Positions 7,839-15,927 are shown, numbered from the stretch's first letter. The stretch is 25,290 nt of DNA from Thermoplasmatales archaeon UBA447 (GCA_002503205.1 DARE01000017.1:6844-32133); one strand, 5' to 3'. The notes: generated by a model not told the origin, from the letters alone. A program made the numbers and translations.

Positions 7839-8354
7839 TTGAATGGAAGTATCTATGAAAGGGAGCTTGCAGGCATTCTCTCAGGGAACAGAAAGGTGAT
7901 AGAAAAATTTTCGAAAAAGATGGATGAAACTTCCAGATTGGTACTTTCATCTATGGTGGAGAATCCATTCTATGTTTCAAGAACAGCCGGGTCATTCGGA
8001 GCCGATCTGGTTGCAATGAGGCATGATCTTTCCCTGATCATAGAGGTAAAATCATCCATTGGTGACACACTATCATTCGCAGAAGCATCAGGGCAGAGGC
8101 AGGATCAGGCAATCAGGCTTCAGGAGCTTTGCGGTAGGGCCGGTCTTTTTGTAACCTATGCCTACAGGCTTAAGAGCGTAGCAGGAGACCCCTGGATGCT
8201 TTTTGCCATAGATTCTCAGCCCCATGGGAGTGCAAGAATAATATTCGAGAGGTTGCCAAAAGTGGGCATAACAAAAAAAGGAAATTTTCAGCTGAAGTGG
8301 TCTGAAGGATTTCCTCTCGTCAGGTTTATCAGTTACATCAATCAAAAAATTTAG
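7839..8354 (+). CDS. hjc: Holliday junction resolvase, Hjc-like
   Basis: Hjc cuts four-way DNA junctions symmetrically during recombination and replication restart. The 171-residue protein has the family's nuclease core in order: GSIYEREL near the N-terminus (catalytic Glu region), RTAGSFGADLVA (Arg48; Asp56 as metal ligand) and LIIEVKSS (Glu69 and Lys71 of the E-x-K motif). Then follow QRQDQAIRLQELCGRAGL and AYRLK, as in archaeal Hjc proteins. Relative to the compact Pyrococcus-type enzyme as I recall it, about 20 extra residues (about 17-42) separate the first helix from the RTAG strand, and the C-terminus is longer. The TTG at 7839 is the first start after an in-frame TAG at 7827. No in-frame ATG precedes the YEREL motif. 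Its stop overlaps that of the convergent aminotransferase by 3 nt. Confidence 0.82.
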   Translation: MNGSIYERELAGILSGNRKVIEKFSKKMDETSRLVLSSMVENPFYVSRTAGSFGADLVAMRHDLSLIIEVKSSIGDTLSFAEASGQRQDQAIRLQELCGRAGLFVTYAYRLKSVAGDPWMLFAIDSQPHGSARIIFERLPKVGITKKGNFQLKWSEGFPLVRFISYINQKI

Positions 8355-9709
8355 TGGGAAGCCCTGATTGCTTTCTCAAGGCATTCCATGGACATGTCTA
8401 TCTCCTCGGAAGTTACATTGAGAGGAGGTATTATCCTTATGGCACTGAGTCCTGTTGACAGTAAGATAAGCCCATTTTCAAGGGATTTCAGTTCCACTCT
8501 GTCTCTCATCTTAGCATTGGGTTCTCTGGTTTTTCTGTCCTTTACGAAGTCCAGAGCAAGCATAAGGCCCATGCCTCTGACATCTCCTATGGACTCTTCC
8601 TTTTCGGCCAGCTCGTTAAGTCTTCTCTTGAAATAATCTCCCTGTTTTGAAGCATTCTCAAGAAGATTCTCCTCCCTGATTGTGTTTACGGTAGCAACAC
8701 AGGCAGCACTGGCTAAAGCATTTCCACCAAAGGTATTTGAGTGCAGGCTTGGCTCTGAAAAGTCAAGGCGTGAATTGACAATAACACCACCCATGGGTAT
8801 TCCGGATGCGATGGCCTTTGCCACACTTATCACCTCTGGTTCCACACCAAAGTGCTCGGAAGCAAAGAATTTTCCAGTTCTTCCAAAACCTGTCTGAACT
8901 TCATCCATTACCACCAGGACATCATTCTCGTCAGCCAGTTTTCTAAGTTTTTTGTGGAAGTTTTTCGGAGGCACTATGTAGCCGCCTTCTCCCTGTATTG
9001 GCTCGACGACAAAGGCTGCAAGGTTGTCAACAGGCACATAGGTTTTGAGCATATACCTGTCAATGAAATCTATGACTCTGTTTTCCAGCTCTTCAGGCTC
9101 CTCGTATCCGTCAATGCCAAATGGATTTCTGTAAGGATTGGGATAAGGTGCATGCTCCACTCCAGGCATTGTGGGGAAGAATCCCTTCCTCTGGATTGGC
9201 TTGGATGCAGTCAGTGAAAGAGAACCCTGTGATCTTCCATGGAAGCCTCCGATAAAGGAGATGAACTGCTGTTTCTTGGTGAATGCCTTGGAAATTTTTA
9301 TTGCAGCCTCATTCGCTTCTGTTCCGCTGTTAGCGAAGAATACCTTCTTTGAGAATTTGCCTGGAGTTACTTCAGTAAGTGCCCTAGCTGCCTTTACCTG
9401 CTCTTCATAGTAGAAATCTGTTCCAGCAAAATGCCAGAGTTTGTCAAGCTGATCCTCAACAGCCCTCTTAACTTTCGGGTGGATATGGCCAAGGTTATTT
9501 ACGCTTATGCCTGTGGAGAAATCAAGGTAAATGTTTCCATCCACATCTTCAAGGAATGAACCATAGCCACGCTTTGCCACAATAGGCAGGGATTTTGTTG
9601 AAGTGACCAAATACTTCTCATCCATTTCAATAATTTTTTTTGCCTCCGGCCCGGGAGGAGTAACGTTGATTTTCACCCTTCTTTCTTCATTTTTCTGGTT
9701 TTTCAGCAT
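8351..9709 (-). CDS. Class III PLP-dependent aminotransferase (GABA/ornithine aminotransferase-like or amino acid racemase)
   Basis: This fold-type I PLP enzyme has 452 residues. Visible motifs are NSGTEANEAA (about 127-136), GGFHGRS (the aromatic/His stacking on PLP, about 154-160), VVEPIQGEGGY (about 234-243), VVMDEVQTGFGRTG (PLP-binding Asp269) and the Schiff-base lysine in VISVAKAIASG (Lys298). Class III members move amino groups from 4-aminobutyrate, ornithine or acetylornithine. The N-terminus 'INVTPPGPEAKKIIEMDEKYL' resembles archaeal family members shown in Pyrococcus/Thermococcus to be amino-acid racemases or broad-range transaminases, so a racemase is a real alternative. No arg or lysine biosynthesis genes are adjacent. 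The ATG at 9709 lies about 32 nt downstream of the minus-strand TATA element in AGATATATATTAG (about 9736-9748). Confidence 0.88.
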   Translation of the reverse strand: MLKNQKNEERRVKINVTPPGPEAKKIIEMDEKYLVTSTKSLPIVAKRGYGSFLEDVDGNIYLDFSTGISVNNLGHIHPKVKRAVEDQLDKLWHFAGTDFYYEEQVKAARALTEVTPGKFSKKVFFANSGTEANEAAIKISKAFTKKQQFISFIGGFHGRSQGSLSLTASKPIQRKGFFPTMPGVEHAPYPNPYRNPFGIDGYEEPEELENRVIDFIDRYMLKTYVPVDNLAAFVVEPIQGEGGYIVPPKNFHKKLRKLADENDVLVVMDEVQTGFGRTGKFFASEHFGVEPEVISVAKAIASGIPMGGVIVNSRLDFSEPSLHSNTFGGNALASAACVATVNTIREENLLENASKQGDYFKRRLNELAEKEESIGDVRGMGLMLALDFVKDRKTREPNAKMRDRVELKSLENGLILLSTGLSAIRIIPPLNVTSEEIDMSMECLEKAIRASH

Positions 9710-9835
9710 AATTATCAGAATATTATATGGTCCACTAATATATATCTTATTGAATCAAATCGAACATGAATTTCGAATTACGTACTTTACAATCCAACTT
9801 TTGATTCAGATGGTTCTATCAGCGATTGGCATAAT

Positions 9836-9867
9836 CAATTGATTGAGTTGCAATTGATACAATTGAA
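9836..9867. repeat. Three CAATTGA repeats upstream of the MscS-like gene
   Basis: CAATTGAT occurs at 9836-9843 and 9851-9858, followed by CAATTGAA at 9860-9867. The CAATTG core is palindromic, so it could be a protein-binding array. It lies 45-76 bp upstream of the MscS-like start and just upstream of the AT-rich box at about 9878-9892. Confidence 0.4.
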
Positions 9868-9911
9868 GAGAGATAGAACAAATTTTAAAGGATAAGGGAG
9901 TTAAGGAATAG

Positions 9912-11072
9912 ATGGCCGGGGAAAAGAAAAAAGCTGGGAATAGCCGATTGAAAGCATTTTTGATAGTTGTCATCGGCATCATCGTGATCATTTCTTTCCA
10001 GTATTACATTCTCCCTTTCGTTGAAAGCATTTTCCCCATACTAAAAGGTTACGACAGATATCTGAAGGATGCCCTGGCAGCCATTGTAATATTCTCAATA
10101 GCAGTTGGAATTTTAAGTATAGTTAAGAGGACCATAGAGAAGACATCCCAGAAGGCAAATGGCAGAAATTACAGAGGCCTATACACAGTTATTCGTGCCA
10201 TTGTATACGGCGGCGCAATTGCAGCATTTCTCGCATACATAGGAGTTAGCCTTACAGGCGCACTTATTGGGGGTACTGTGGGTGGCCTTATCCTCTCATT
10301 TGCCCTTCAGAATACCGTTTCCAACCTTCTAAGCGGGCTCCTTCTTGCAACCGCAGGAGTTATCAAACCAAAGGAAAATGTTTCAATATTCTCCTGGCTA
10401 TTTGATAATCCAGTACTTGGGGAGGTCATAGATGTCAAGCTGCTCACTGTGCAGATTCTGACAATAGACGGAAACGTTACCGAACTTCCCAACACGGGTC
10501 TTCTGGGGCAGACTCAGTTTACCAACCTTAATGTAGGCAAGTTGATACGAGTAGCCGTCACAATTGCACTCCCAGTGGACGCTCAGATCAGTGGGATAAT
10601 GTCCATAGCGGAGAGGAAGATGAACAAACAGCTGGAAACTCTTGGAGTAATTGGTATGGAAATGTATTTTTACACCAAGAATTTTAATTCAAACACTGTG
10701 AAGGTTATATTCAATTTTGATAATATCCGTAATTACAACAGAATAGTCAGCGCCTTAAATGTTGCTTTTGAAGAAGGCTACTGGGAAATGAAGAACAGAG
10801 CTCCCCAGGGCAACAACATAATACTGGGCTTTCCTGTTGATATTCCTGTAAAGAGCATTCAGGAGAGGGGTGACACGAACCTTGAGGCCAGAAAGAGCGA
10901 GATCGGGCTAGAGAGTTTCCATTCGTACTTTTTCATAAAGAGTTCCGCCATGAATAGCATAAAAGTTACCTTCTCTCTTTCGGAATCGGCCTTATATGAT
11001 CAGGTTGCAAATGCTATCAACTACGCATATGAGGAAGCATACCTTTCACTGAAGAGTGAGGCAGCAAAATAA
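9912..11072 (+). CDS. MscS-family mechanosensitive ion channel with duplicated C-terminal domain
   Basis: The protein (386 residues) is a small-conductance mechanosensitive channel that would release solutes on hypo-osmotic shock. Helices lie at about 15-36, 52-71 and 93-111. The pore-lining helix is at about 114-150 and is glycine/alanine rich (GALIGGTVGGLILSFALQNT, then VSNLLSGLLLATAGVIKP), the typical MscS TM3 pattern. The beta domain follows (EVIDVKLLTVQILTIDGNVTELPNTGL, about 171-197). The C-terminal alpha/beta unit seems present twice: residues about 245-297 (YTKNFNSNTVKVIFNF ... ALNVAFEEGYWEMKNRA) and about 333-384 (FIKSSAMNSIKVTFSL ... AINYAYEEAYLSLKSEA). That makes the cytoplasmic region longer than usual. 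The start ATG follows an AT-rich TATA-like element at about 25-30 nt. Confidence 0.87.
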   Translation: MAGEKKKAGNSRLKAFLIVVIGIIVIISFQYYILPFVESIFPILKGYDRYLKDALAAIVIFSIAVGILSIVKRTIEKTSQKANGRNYRGLYTVIRAIVYGGAIAAFLAYIGVSLTGALIGGTVGGLILSFALQNTVSNLLSGLLLATAGVIKPKENVSIFSWLFDNPVLGEVIDVKLLTVQILTIDGNVTELPNTGLLGQTQFTNLNVGKLIRVAVTIALPVDAQISGIMSIAERKMNKQLETLGVIGMEMYFYTKNFNSNTVKVIFNFDNIRNYNRIVSALNVAFEEGYWEMKNRAPQGNNIILGFPVDIPVKSIQERGDTNLEARKSEIGLESFHSYFFIKSSAMNSIKVTFSLSESALYDQVANAINYAYEEAYLSLKSEAAK

Positions 11073-11102
11073 AAAAAGATCAAAATAAAATATTATTATT
11101 GC

Positions 11103-11116
11103 GAGCCTGCAGGTTC
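11103..11116. repeat. Near-perfect 14-bp palindrome downstream of the MscS-like gene
   Basis: GAGCCTGCAGGTTC is self-complementary except for one G-T step and is followed by TTTT. With no loop it is more likely a protein site than a transcription terminator. It lies in the 156-bp gap between the channel and the iron transporter genes. Confidence 0.3.
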
Positions 11117-11240
11117 TTTTAAGTATACCCTATTTTATCAGAATCTGAACACAAGATAGAAAATTAACTATACGTGAAGCAAAAAGGATGACATAGCAGT
11201 CAATGGATATGTTTTAAATCCAATTAAGATGAGGGGTAGA

Positions 11241-12230
11241 ATGGATGAAGACTCACTTATCCAGAAGTGCATCAAATATTACAGGGACGAGCTAACAGAT
11301 GAACTCTTTTACATTCGCCTCTCTGAAAGAATTAGAGATAACTGGCTTGCTGAGAACCTGACAAAGCTATCAAAAATTGAGAAAAAACATTCAAATTTCT
11401 GGAAAAGCCTGCTTGAAAACAAGGGAATTAAAACAGATTCCATAAAGCCCAGAAGAATGAAAGTTGGTTTTTTGGTGTTCATCAGCAGAGTTATTGGAAC
11501 TCCGCTTACTGTTAAGCTTCTGGAAAACGGAGAGGTTGAATCTGTAGCATCTTACAGGGAATTCTCAGACTCCTATTCTAACAGGCCTGAGATTGGAAAT
11601 ATAATAGAGGGAATTATAAAAGATGAGGTAGAGCATGAGAGTGTTTTCAGCTCTGCAATAGATAAGAGCAGAAATAAAATAGAAAGAAACAGGTCGATCA
11701 TCTACGGAGTCAGTGACGGACTTGTCGAGGTCCTTGCAACTCTTGCCGGTCTCTCTGCCATAATTTCAGAACACGGTATTGTGGCTCTTGGGGGGACAGT
11801 TGTAGCAGTCAGTGGCATGGTAAGCATGAGTGTGGGGGCATACCTTTCAAAGAACTCGGAATCACAGCTTAGAATATCAGAGGAAAGAAAGAGGGCAATA
11901 CTTCTGAACAAGGAGACCGCAGAGGGAAAGATACAGAAATACAAAAATGAGTCACTGTCAACCGGTCTGAATACTGGGGCCTTTTATATTCTAGGAGCGG
12001 CAATACCCATCCTGCCATTCATATTTCTATCAAATATTCCTGCCCTTATAACCTCTATAGTGCTTGTTGCATTCACTCAGGCAATATCAAACGGTGTAGT
12101 GGCATTATCTGTTGGCCAGCCCGTAATGAGGGAATCGATAAAGTCAGCATCCCTTGCACTTCTAGCAACTCTAGCTTCTTTCCTCGTGGGTCAAGCATTC
12201 CATATATTCCTTCATATAAGTGTGCTTTGA
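11241..12230 (+). CDS. Ferritin-like/VIT1 fusion iron (manganese) transporter
   Basis: This protein has an N-terminal ferritin-like di-iron four-helix domain and a C-terminal CCC1/VIT1 transporter domain, the layout of MbfA/erythrin-VIT proteins that export or sequester iron. Numbered from the ATG at 11229, likely metal ligands are Glu21/Glu25, Glu51 and His54 (IEKKH), Glu102/Glu104 and Glu135/His136/Glu137 (DEVEHE). The membrane part begins at 'IIYGVSDGLVEVLATLAGL' (Asp163 corresponds to the conserved transmembrane Asp), followed by 'GMVSMSVGAYLSKNSESQ', a cytoplasmic helical hairpin, and three hydrophobic segments at about 245-330. ATGs at 11229 and 11241 are both possible. TTTTAAATCC at about 11211-11220 is centred about 25 nt from 11241, so I prefer that leaderless start. 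It converges on the DUF72 gene. Confidence 0.88.
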   Translation: MDEDSLIQKCIKYYRDELTDELFYIRLSERIRDNWLAENLTKLSKIEKKHSNFWKSLLENKGIKTDSIKPRRMKVGFLVFISRVIGTPLTVKLLENGEVESVASYREFSDSYSNRPEIGNIIEGIIKDEVEHESVFSSAIDKSRNKIERNRSIIYGVSDGLVEVLATLAGLSAIISEHGIVALGGTVVAVSGMVSMSVGAYLSKNSESQLRISEERKRAILLNKETAEGKIQKYKNESLSTGLNTGAFYILGAAIPILPFIFLSNIPALITSIVLVAFTQAISNGVVALSVGQPVMRESIKSASLALLATLASFLVGQAFHIFLHISVL

Positions 12231-12243
12231 GGAAGTAAAATGT

Positions 12244-13041
12244 TTAGAAAAGATGGCTTTGTCGTTTGGCACTACCCATGGGACCGAAATCTATCTCCCT
12301 CATGCCAAGTTTGTTTCGAAGGAGATTCAAAGTTCCAGGCCCAAAACCCTGATAGTGATTGTTGGCAAAGACAAATGTATGTTCATTTTCCCGTGTCATC
12401 TCTTTGAGTTTTAAACTCCACCATTCCAGTTCTGAATTTCTATTTACACGCACACTTCCAAACTTATCTTCACTTATGCTTCTATCCCCGACAAGCCTCA
12501 GATATATGGTTTCAGCTGTTTTGACAGAATGTTTCTTTGCGTATGGAATATCAGACCAGGCCAATATTATGTGATTTTTTTCAAGAAGCGAGTAAACCTG
12601 TGGGTTGAACCAAGACTCATGGCGGAATTCCATGGCAAAATTGTAATTCTCCGGCAAAATTTCGACAAAATCTTTGAGGAGATTTATATCCCTGAAACTT
12701 AAAGAAGGTGGAAGCTGAATAAGTGTTATTCCAAGTTTTTTCCCAAAAATACGGATTCTGTTCATGAATGAATCCACTTCATTCTGGGTGCCGATAAGCT
12801 TAAGGTCATGCGTAATTTTTCTGAACATTTTCGGGCAGAACTTAAAATTGTCCGGGGTCTGGCTCGTCCATTTCCGTATTGTTTTCTCTTCAGGTGAATA
12901 ATAAAATGTCGAATCAATTTCCACGGTGTCGAATAGTGAGGAATAATATTCAAGATATCTGCTTGGTCTCGTTATCTCAGGGTAAAATGAACCGACCCAC
13001 TGTTCAAAGCTCCATCCTGAAGTTCCTGTATGGATGTTCAA
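12244..13041 (-). CDS. DUF72 family protein (YecE-like TIM-barrel fold)
   Basis: The 265-residue protein begins with TGTSGWSFEQWVGSFYP and contains YLEYYSSLFDTVEIDSTFY, ITLIQLPPS, NFAMEFRHESWF and ETIYLRLVGD, all characteristic blocks of DUF72/YecE. The family adopts a TIM-barrel-like fold. Its biochemical function is not established. The start is the TTG at 13041, since no in-frame ATG or GTG occurs near it. The Shine-Dalgarno-like GGAGATGAT ends about 5 nt upstream and supports this unusual start codon. The stop lies 13 nt from the stop of the convergent iron transporter gene. Confidence 0.88.
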   Translation of the reverse strand: MNIHTGTSGWSFEQWVGSFYPEITRPSRYLEYYSSLFDTVEIDSTFYYSPEEKTIRKWTSQTPDNFKFCPKMFRKITHDLKLIGTQNEVDSFMNRIRIFGKKLGITLIQLPPSLSFRDINLLKDFVEILPENYNFAMEFRHESWFNPQVYSLLEKNHIILAWSDIPYAKKHSVKTAETIYLRLVGDRSISEDKFGSVRVNRNSELEWWSLKLKEMTRENEHTFVFANNHYQGFGPGTLNLLRNKLGMREIDFGPMGSAKRQSHLF

Positions 13042-13129
13042 TCGATCATCTCCATCAAGCTGTGTTTTAACTCAATTAAATGGATATCCTGTTAATTCCC
13101 ATATTGAAAGCCTGTAACCTAGGGTCATG

Positions 13130-13330
13130 TCAATCAGTGTTATTCAAAACTCTATTGCGATACCTGATTGAGGCAAATAAACTAAAGGTGAATAGAGCTT
13201 CCATAAACACCTGGGCAACAAGGAAGGCAGTATTAGAAGACATCAGTGCAACATAAAGCGGGTAAATCCCGGCTAACATACCAAGGAGTGAAGCAAGAGT
13301 CCATATTCCATTGACATGAAATCTGTTCAT
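13130..13330 (-). CDS. Small two-helix membrane protein (unknown)
   Basis: I do not recognise this 66-residue protein. It has two predicted membrane segments (about 8-30, GIWTLASLLGMLAGIYPLYVA; about 36-55, AFLVAQVFMEALFTFSLFAS) and a short basic C-terminus. That it is a real gene is supported by a strong minus-strand TATA element (AACTTATATA, 13351-13360) centred 24 nt upstream of its ATG, the spacing used by leaderless genes here. It is divergent from the ABC transporter genes and could share their promoter region. Confidence 0.6.
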   Translation of the reverse strand: MNRFHVNGIWTLASLLGMLAGIYPLYVALMSSNTAFLVAQVFMEALFTFSLFASIRYRNRVLNNTD

Positions 13331-13350
13331 ATTGCATTAATATCAAAGCA

Positions 13351-13360
13351 TATATAAGTT
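13351..13360 (-). promoter_or_regulatory. TATA box of the small membrane protein gene; possibly bidirectional
   Basis: The element reads AACTTATATA on the minus strand, 24 nt upstream of the ATG at 13330. On the plus strand it reads TATATAAGTT, which could direct transcription from about 13379 towards the ABC operon. Confidence 0.5.
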
Positions 13361-13395
13361 ATTTTGAGTAAACATTCTGATTTCTGGCGAAATTT

Positions 13396-14178
13396 TTGAG
13401 CACAGAAAAAAGGTTCATATGCACTGATACCTACATAAGCCTAATGATGCAGAATTTTTCCATCCATGTGAGAGACATCTCCAAAAGATTCGGAAAAACA
13501 TTTGCACTTTCCTCAATTTCAGCTGACTTTGAACCAGGCCAGATCACCGCTCTTCTTGGTCCAAATGGATCAGGCAAGACCACTTTTCTCAGGATTCTTT
13601 CTGGGCTGCTAGACGGCTACACCGGCGAGATTAGTGTTTCCGGGTACAGCAGTTCTAATTACAGCTCCATCATCAAAAAGATCTCAGGGTATGTACCGGA
13701 CACACCTGCTTTATACGATTCCCTGACCCCAATGGAGATGTTCCAGTATATAGGGTCCATCAGGGGTGTGGAAGAGAAAGATTTCCGGGAAAGGATAGAG
13801 AAACTCTGCACATCTCTTGATCTTGATCCATATCTTGAAAGATTCACGGGTGACCTCTCATTTGGCATACGACAGAAAATATCCATAGTAAGTGCACTGA
13901 TCCATGATCCAGGAATACTGATAATGGATGAGAGTTTCAATGGCCTGGATCCAAAATCCATAGGAGCTGTAAGGGATCTGCTCGTTGAGATGGAGAAGAA
14001 CAACAGGACCGTGATCCTTGCGACCCATTCTCTTGAAATTGTTGAAAATCTATGCACGAACATGATTGTTTTAAAAGAAGGAAAGGTGGCCGGCCAATCC
14101 AGGATTTATGAAAGAAACCGTAATTTAGAGGAAACTGCTCTTCTAAGGAAAAAATACATGGGAATGACAACAGGATAA
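13396..14178 (+). CDS. ABC transporter ATP-binding protein
   Basis: This is a single-domain ABC ATPase (260 residues) that would power the permease encoded 29 bp downstream. It shows Walker A GPNGSGKT (residues 55-62), a Q-loop region ISGYVPDTPALYDSLT, a divergent signature motif LSFGIRQK (154-161, instead of LSGGQ), Walker B ILIMDES (174-180), a D-loop (GLDP) and the H-loop histidine (His211, ATHS). The DPGIL/GLDP context and pairing with one large permease resemble the CcmA/NatA-type drug or lipid exporters. The start at 13396 is a TTG. The ATG pair at 13444/13447 (MMQNFSIHVRDISKRFG) gives a more typical N-terminus and is a serious alternative. The substrate is unknown. Confidence 0.88.
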   Translation: MSTEKRFICTDTYISLMMQNFSIHVRDISKRFGKTFALSSISADFEPGQITALLGPNGSGKTTFLRILSGLLDGYTGEISVSGYSSSNYSSIIKKISGYVPDTPALYDSLTPMEMFQYIGSIRGVEEKDFRERIEKLCTSLDLDPYLERFTGDLSFGIRQKISIVSALIHDPGILIMDESFNGLDPKSIGAVRDLLVEMEKNNRTVILATHSLEIVENLCTNMIVLKEGKVAGQSRIYERNRNLEETALLRKKYMGMTTG

Positions 14179-14207
14179 ATCTATACAGGGGAATCTGGGA
14201 GTAATAG

Positions 14208-15836
14208 ATGAAGGGGAAATTTGCGCTGGCAAGGGAACTGTTCATGGAACAGCGATATTACAGCCACAGGTCTCAGAACAATAATGAAGGTATCTCCAAA
14301 GACGAGGTTCATGCCCTCAGGAATAAGTTCAGTCTGTCTCTTCTCACCAACTATTTCATTTACGCTTTCTTCTTCCTTATGCTTTCATTGATCCTGATTA
14401 TAGACAACTCTGCCAGGATAAAATACGAATTCTACATTATTCTGATTCCACTATATTTATACGTACTAGCTTTCAGCAGTTACACAACACTATCTTTTCT
14501 GGAATACATCAAAAATTCAAATTCGGTTAGGCTGCTAGGGATATTGCCAGTGAGGAACCAAAATCTACTCTTATTCCTTTCATGGTTTACGTATTCAGGA
14601 AGCCTTGGCATCTTCTTGCTGGTCCCAGCAACATTCATCTATGTTTCTCAGGGCGGGAATGCACTGGAAGTGCCTTTTCAGTTCGTAAACGCTGTCACTT
14701 CCATTATGCTTGGCTATTCTTTGGGTTCCGTCATATCTAACATAAGGCTCTCTTCAGGTTCAGTTAAGGGCAGGGCGTTGAGAAATGTTTCCAGGAATGC
14801 AGCAATTGCAATATTGTTTCTACTGTTCTATGCCGGGATATCACTTCTTCCAAACTCTGGCATTTTATTTTCAAATTTTTACAGAAATCCCCTCTTTATC
14901 TATATCCCGTTCATTAATTTCTCATATGCCTTCCAGATCAACATAAATTCCGCTGTCCAGATGCTGCAAATTATCCAGTATTTGTTATATGTGGTTGTAG
15001 CGTATCTTGTACTGAAATTCGCTTCTATGAAAGGATTCAGGAGAATCATCGAAGGCAGTTCAACCAAAAGGAATTCGGGGATTATAACTAAACATTCCCT
15101 TGACCGTAAGACATGGAGTGGCCACTTCAGGCCATCACTGATCAAGGATTCAAAACTTATACTGAGGGAATCCCTCCCTTCACTGCTTGTATTCACTCCT
15201 CTTTTTCTGATATTCCCTTATGACATCTCTTTGCTTTCCATCTCGTACAGCAAGGCCTTGATCACACCCTTTATGGTAATTTTTTCCGCAACAGTATCTG
15301 TAATTTCTGCAGCATGCTATTCTATTGCCTTTATGTCCGTAGAGTCGGGTGGAATACAGTATCTCCACCTGCTATTTCCAGATCAGAAAAGAGTATTGAT
15401 GTTGAAGATGTTCAGCTCAATTTTCATATTTTCAATTATCTATATCCCTATGGCAATATCTGCACTGTATATTTCGGGAATCCCTCAGTTACTATGGCCG
15501 GGAATAATTATGTCATCAGTCTCATTGTTTGCAATAACTCTCACATTATCCCTTAAGACACTTCTCCAAGGATCAACAAACGTATTGAAGGTAAGGGGAA
15601 TTTCAACATTTGGTACACCTGCTGAAATTGCACTCAAACTATCCCCGGGGCCAACATTGTCAATAATAATTACAATACTTTCAGTTTATATTTCGCTCTT
15701 ACTTTCCCACAGTAGCGAACTTATGGTGGGAATCTGGTCTTTCACATCTTTTTCCGCATTGATGGTAATAATTCTGAAATATTGTATTCCCGTAAAAAAT
15801 CTAACGGGCATAAGGTCAGATTACTCATTGCACTAA
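14208..15836 (+). CDS. ABC transporter permease, polytopic
   Basis: The 542-residue protein has about 12 predicted membrane helices (for example about 45-65, 75-95, 118-145, 157-175, 198-215, 250-267, 323-341, 349-373 and four in the C-terminal 150 residues). A charged loop in the middle (about 270-315, 'KGFRRIIEGSSTKRNSG') divides two halves of about six helices each. There is no nucleotide-binding or large soluble domain. Position 29 bp after the ATPase gene on the same strand implies a two-gene transporter operon. The ATG at 14208 follows the purine-rich GGGAGTAATAG, a weak ribosome-binding site. The family is not recognisable beyond ABC-2-like permease, so the direction of transport and substrate are open. 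Confidence 0.78.
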   Translation: MKGKFALARELFMEQRYYSHRSQNNNEGISKDEVHALRNKFSLSLLTNYFIYAFFFLMLSLILIIDNSARIKYEFYIILIPLYLYVLAFSSYTTLSFLEYIKNSNSVRLLGILPVRNQNLLLFLSWFTYSGSLGIFLLVPATFIYVSQGGNALEVPFQFVNAVTSIMLGYSLGSVISNIRLSSGSVKGRALRNVSRNAAIAILFLLFYAGISLLPNSGILFSNFYRNPLFIYIPFINFSYAFQININSAVQMLQIIQYLLYVVVAYLVLKFASMKGFRRIIEGSSTKRNSGIITKHSLDRKTWSGHFRPSLIKDSKLILRESLPSLLVFTPLFLIFPYDISLLSISYSKALITPFMVIFSATVSVISAACYSIAFMSVESGGIQYLHLLFPDQKRVLMLKMFSSIFIFSIIYIPMAISALYISGIPQLLWPGIIMSSVSLFAITLTLSLKTLLQGSTNVLKVRGISTFGTPAEIALKLSPGPTLSIIITILSVYISLLLSHSSELMVGIWSFTSFSALMVIILKYCIPVKNLTGIRSDYSLH

Positions 15837-15895
15837 AGGAAAACAAGCATAAGTTAAAACAGGGAAGTCCCAGAAATGATTTTGCTGTAAAGAAA

Positions 15896-15902
15896 TTTTT
15901 TT
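15896..15902 (+). terminator. Oligo-T tract after the ABC operon
   Basis: A run of seven T residues 60 bp after the permease stop, without a hairpin, fits intrinsic archaeal termination. It separates the ABC operon from the ribosomal operon promoter just downstream. Confidence 0.4.
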
Positions 15903-15927
15903 AATCTCAAGAAAGTGTTATAAATAG

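Noticed and set aside
8852..9217. A 121-codon open frame antisense to the aminotransferase.
   Set aside because: It mirrors the conserved PLP enzyme and shows no family pattern of its own.
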